15,128 bases of DNA, taken from positions 1 to 15,128 of the forward strand of contig DGHK01000031.1 of assembly GCA_002392655.1 (NCBI GenBank), given 5' to 3'. The position numbers and the translations under genes were made by a program. Each line of letters begins with the position of its first letter. Position 1 is the stretch's first letter. Below the pieces are notes generated by a model that worked only from the letters and a program-made list of their open reading frames with translations, searched no databases and was not told where the DNA came from. This stretch comes from Lachnospiraceae bacterium UBA3850. Its GTDB lineage: Bacteria > Bacillota > Clostridia > Lachnospirales > Lachnospiraceae. Below, piece by piece: positions 14,448-15,128 of the stretch.

Positions 14448-14496
14448 AAGGCGTTGGTGTTAGAAGTTTTTAACTGGCACTGACGCCTTATCTTTT
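14448..14496 (+). terminator. 16-bp hairpin with T-rich tail: pilus-operon terminator and/or pckA 5' stem-loop
   Basis: 14448-14463 pairs with 14474-14489 along 16 bp (12 Watson-Crick, 4 G-U; outer arms AAGGCGT/ACGCCTT) around a 10-nt loop, followed by ATCTTTT. It can end read-through from the pilus operon, whose last stop is at 14369. It lies downstream of the pckA promoter, with the predicted start inside its left arm, so the pckA mRNA should begin with this stem. No other terminator was seen after 14369. Confidence 0.65.
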
Positions 14497-14545
14497 ATAC
14501 ATAACAGGAGGCACATCCTGAATTAAAATATAGGAGGAAAAGAAA

Positions 14546-15128
14546 ATGGCAAACATTGATCTTACTAAGTATGGCATCACTGGAACAACAGAGATAGTTT
14601 ACAATCCTTCATTTGAGGATCTGTACAAATTCGAGATGGACCCATCACTTGAGGGTTATGAGAAGGGTGTAGAGACAGAGCTTGGCGCTGTTAATGTTAT
14701 GACAGGTATCTACACAGGACGTTCACCTAAGGATAAGTTCATCGTTATGGATGAGAATTCAAAGGACACAGTATGGTGGACATCAGAGGAATATCCAAAT
14801 GATAACCATGTTGCTACTCAGGAAGCATGGGCAGCAGTTAAGGAAATCGCTAAGAAGGAGCTTTCAGGTAAGAAGCTTTACGTAGTAGATGCTTTCTGTG
14901 GAGCAAATGCTGACTCTCGTATGGCAGTTCGTTTCATCATGGAAGTTGCTTGGCAGGCTCATTTTGTAAAGAACATGTTCATCATTCCTACAGATGAAGA
15001 GCTTGAGAACTTCGAGCCAGACTTCGTAGTATATAATGCTTCTAAGGCTAAGGTTGAGAACTATAAGGAGCTTGGTCTTAACTCAGAGACAGCAGTTGTA
15101 TTTAACATCACAAGCCGTGAGCAGGTTA
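14546..15128 (+). CDS. pckA: Phosphoenolpyruvate carboxykinase (ATP), 5' part
   Basis: A perfect AGGAGG (14532-14537) lies 8 bases before ATG 14546, and the frame runs open off the window after 194 codons, so about two thirds of the usual ~530-residue enzyme is missing. The N-terminus [13 protein letters not shown], the segment [12 protein letters not shown] (about residues 57-68, the substrate-binding Arg region), VVDAFCGAN and the Arg-containing SRMAVRF are diagnostic of ATP-dependent PEP carboxykinase. The enzyme interconverts oxaloacetate plus ATP with PEP, CO2 and ADP; in many anaerobes it runs in the CO2-fixing direction. All four Arg codons seen are CGT and Ile is mostly ATC/ATT, in contrast to the AGA- and ATA-rich neighbours, which points to high expression. 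Confidence 0.95.
   Translation, partial: MANIDLTKYGITGTTEIVYNPSFEDLYKFEMDPSLEGYEKGVETELGAVNVMTGIYTGRSPKDKFIVMDENSKDTVWWTSEEYPNDNHVATQEAWAAVKEIAKKELSGKKLYVVDAFCGANADSRMAVRFIMEVAWQAHFVKNMFIIPTDEELENFEPDFVVYNASKAKVENYKELGLNSETAVVFNITSREQV

Overview
The window looks like chromosomal DNA of a low-to-moderate GC Firmicute, most likely a gut or rumen member of the Lachnospiraceae. This rests on strong AGGAGG-type ribosome sites, heavy use of ATA and AGA/AGG codons, sigma-A promoters, the MEP isoprenoid gene ispD, and Spy0128/FctA-type sortase pili. The genus cannot be fixed from sequence alone.

Layout. 1-723 is the 3' part of an AAA-ATPase/PD-(D/E)XK nuclease-like gene. It is followed by a flavodoxin-fold NAD(P)H oxidoreductase (741-1310) and ribonuclease Z (rnz, 1411-2334). 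A convergent minus-strand gene encodes an atypical SDR/epimerase (2355-3377). A good sigma-A promoter at 3506-3534 starts a plus-strand block: tsaD (tRNA t6A synthesis), ispD (MEP pathway) and a DUF885 family lipoprotein with an HExxPGH metal site (5538-7475). Next comes an 849-residue secreted protein with N-terminal aromatic cell-wall-binding repeats, a Gly/Asn/Ser linker and an unrecognised ~550-residue C-terminal region. It sits behind a 17-bp leader hairpin and is closed by a clear intrinsic terminator (10183-10222).

The most interesting part is 10223-14369, a compact sortase-assembled pilus locus. A 360-nt non-coding region holds two near-identical 30-bp direct repeats, an inverted repeat and two candidate promoters. 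It is followed by four genes: a signal-peptidase-like protein with a defective catalytic dyad, a two-domain major pilin ending in an IIPTG sorting signal, a class B sortase, and a minor/basal pilin ending in ILTGD. The order (SipA-like, FctA-like, class B sortase, FctB-like) matches the core of streptococcal FCT pilus islands, but no large tip adhesin is present. By analogy, the SipA-like protein acts as assembly factor, the sortase polymerises the PTG-bearing pilin, and the last pilin anchors the fibre to the wall.

The window ends in the 5' third of pckA (ATP-type PEP carboxykinase). Its strong promoter (14417-14445) appears to start transcription inside a 16-bp hairpin that can also serve as the pilus-operon terminator. 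pckA has codon use typical of a highly expressed gene, unlike its neighbours. No tRNA, rRNA, insertion sequence, convincing CRISPR array or replication origin was seen.
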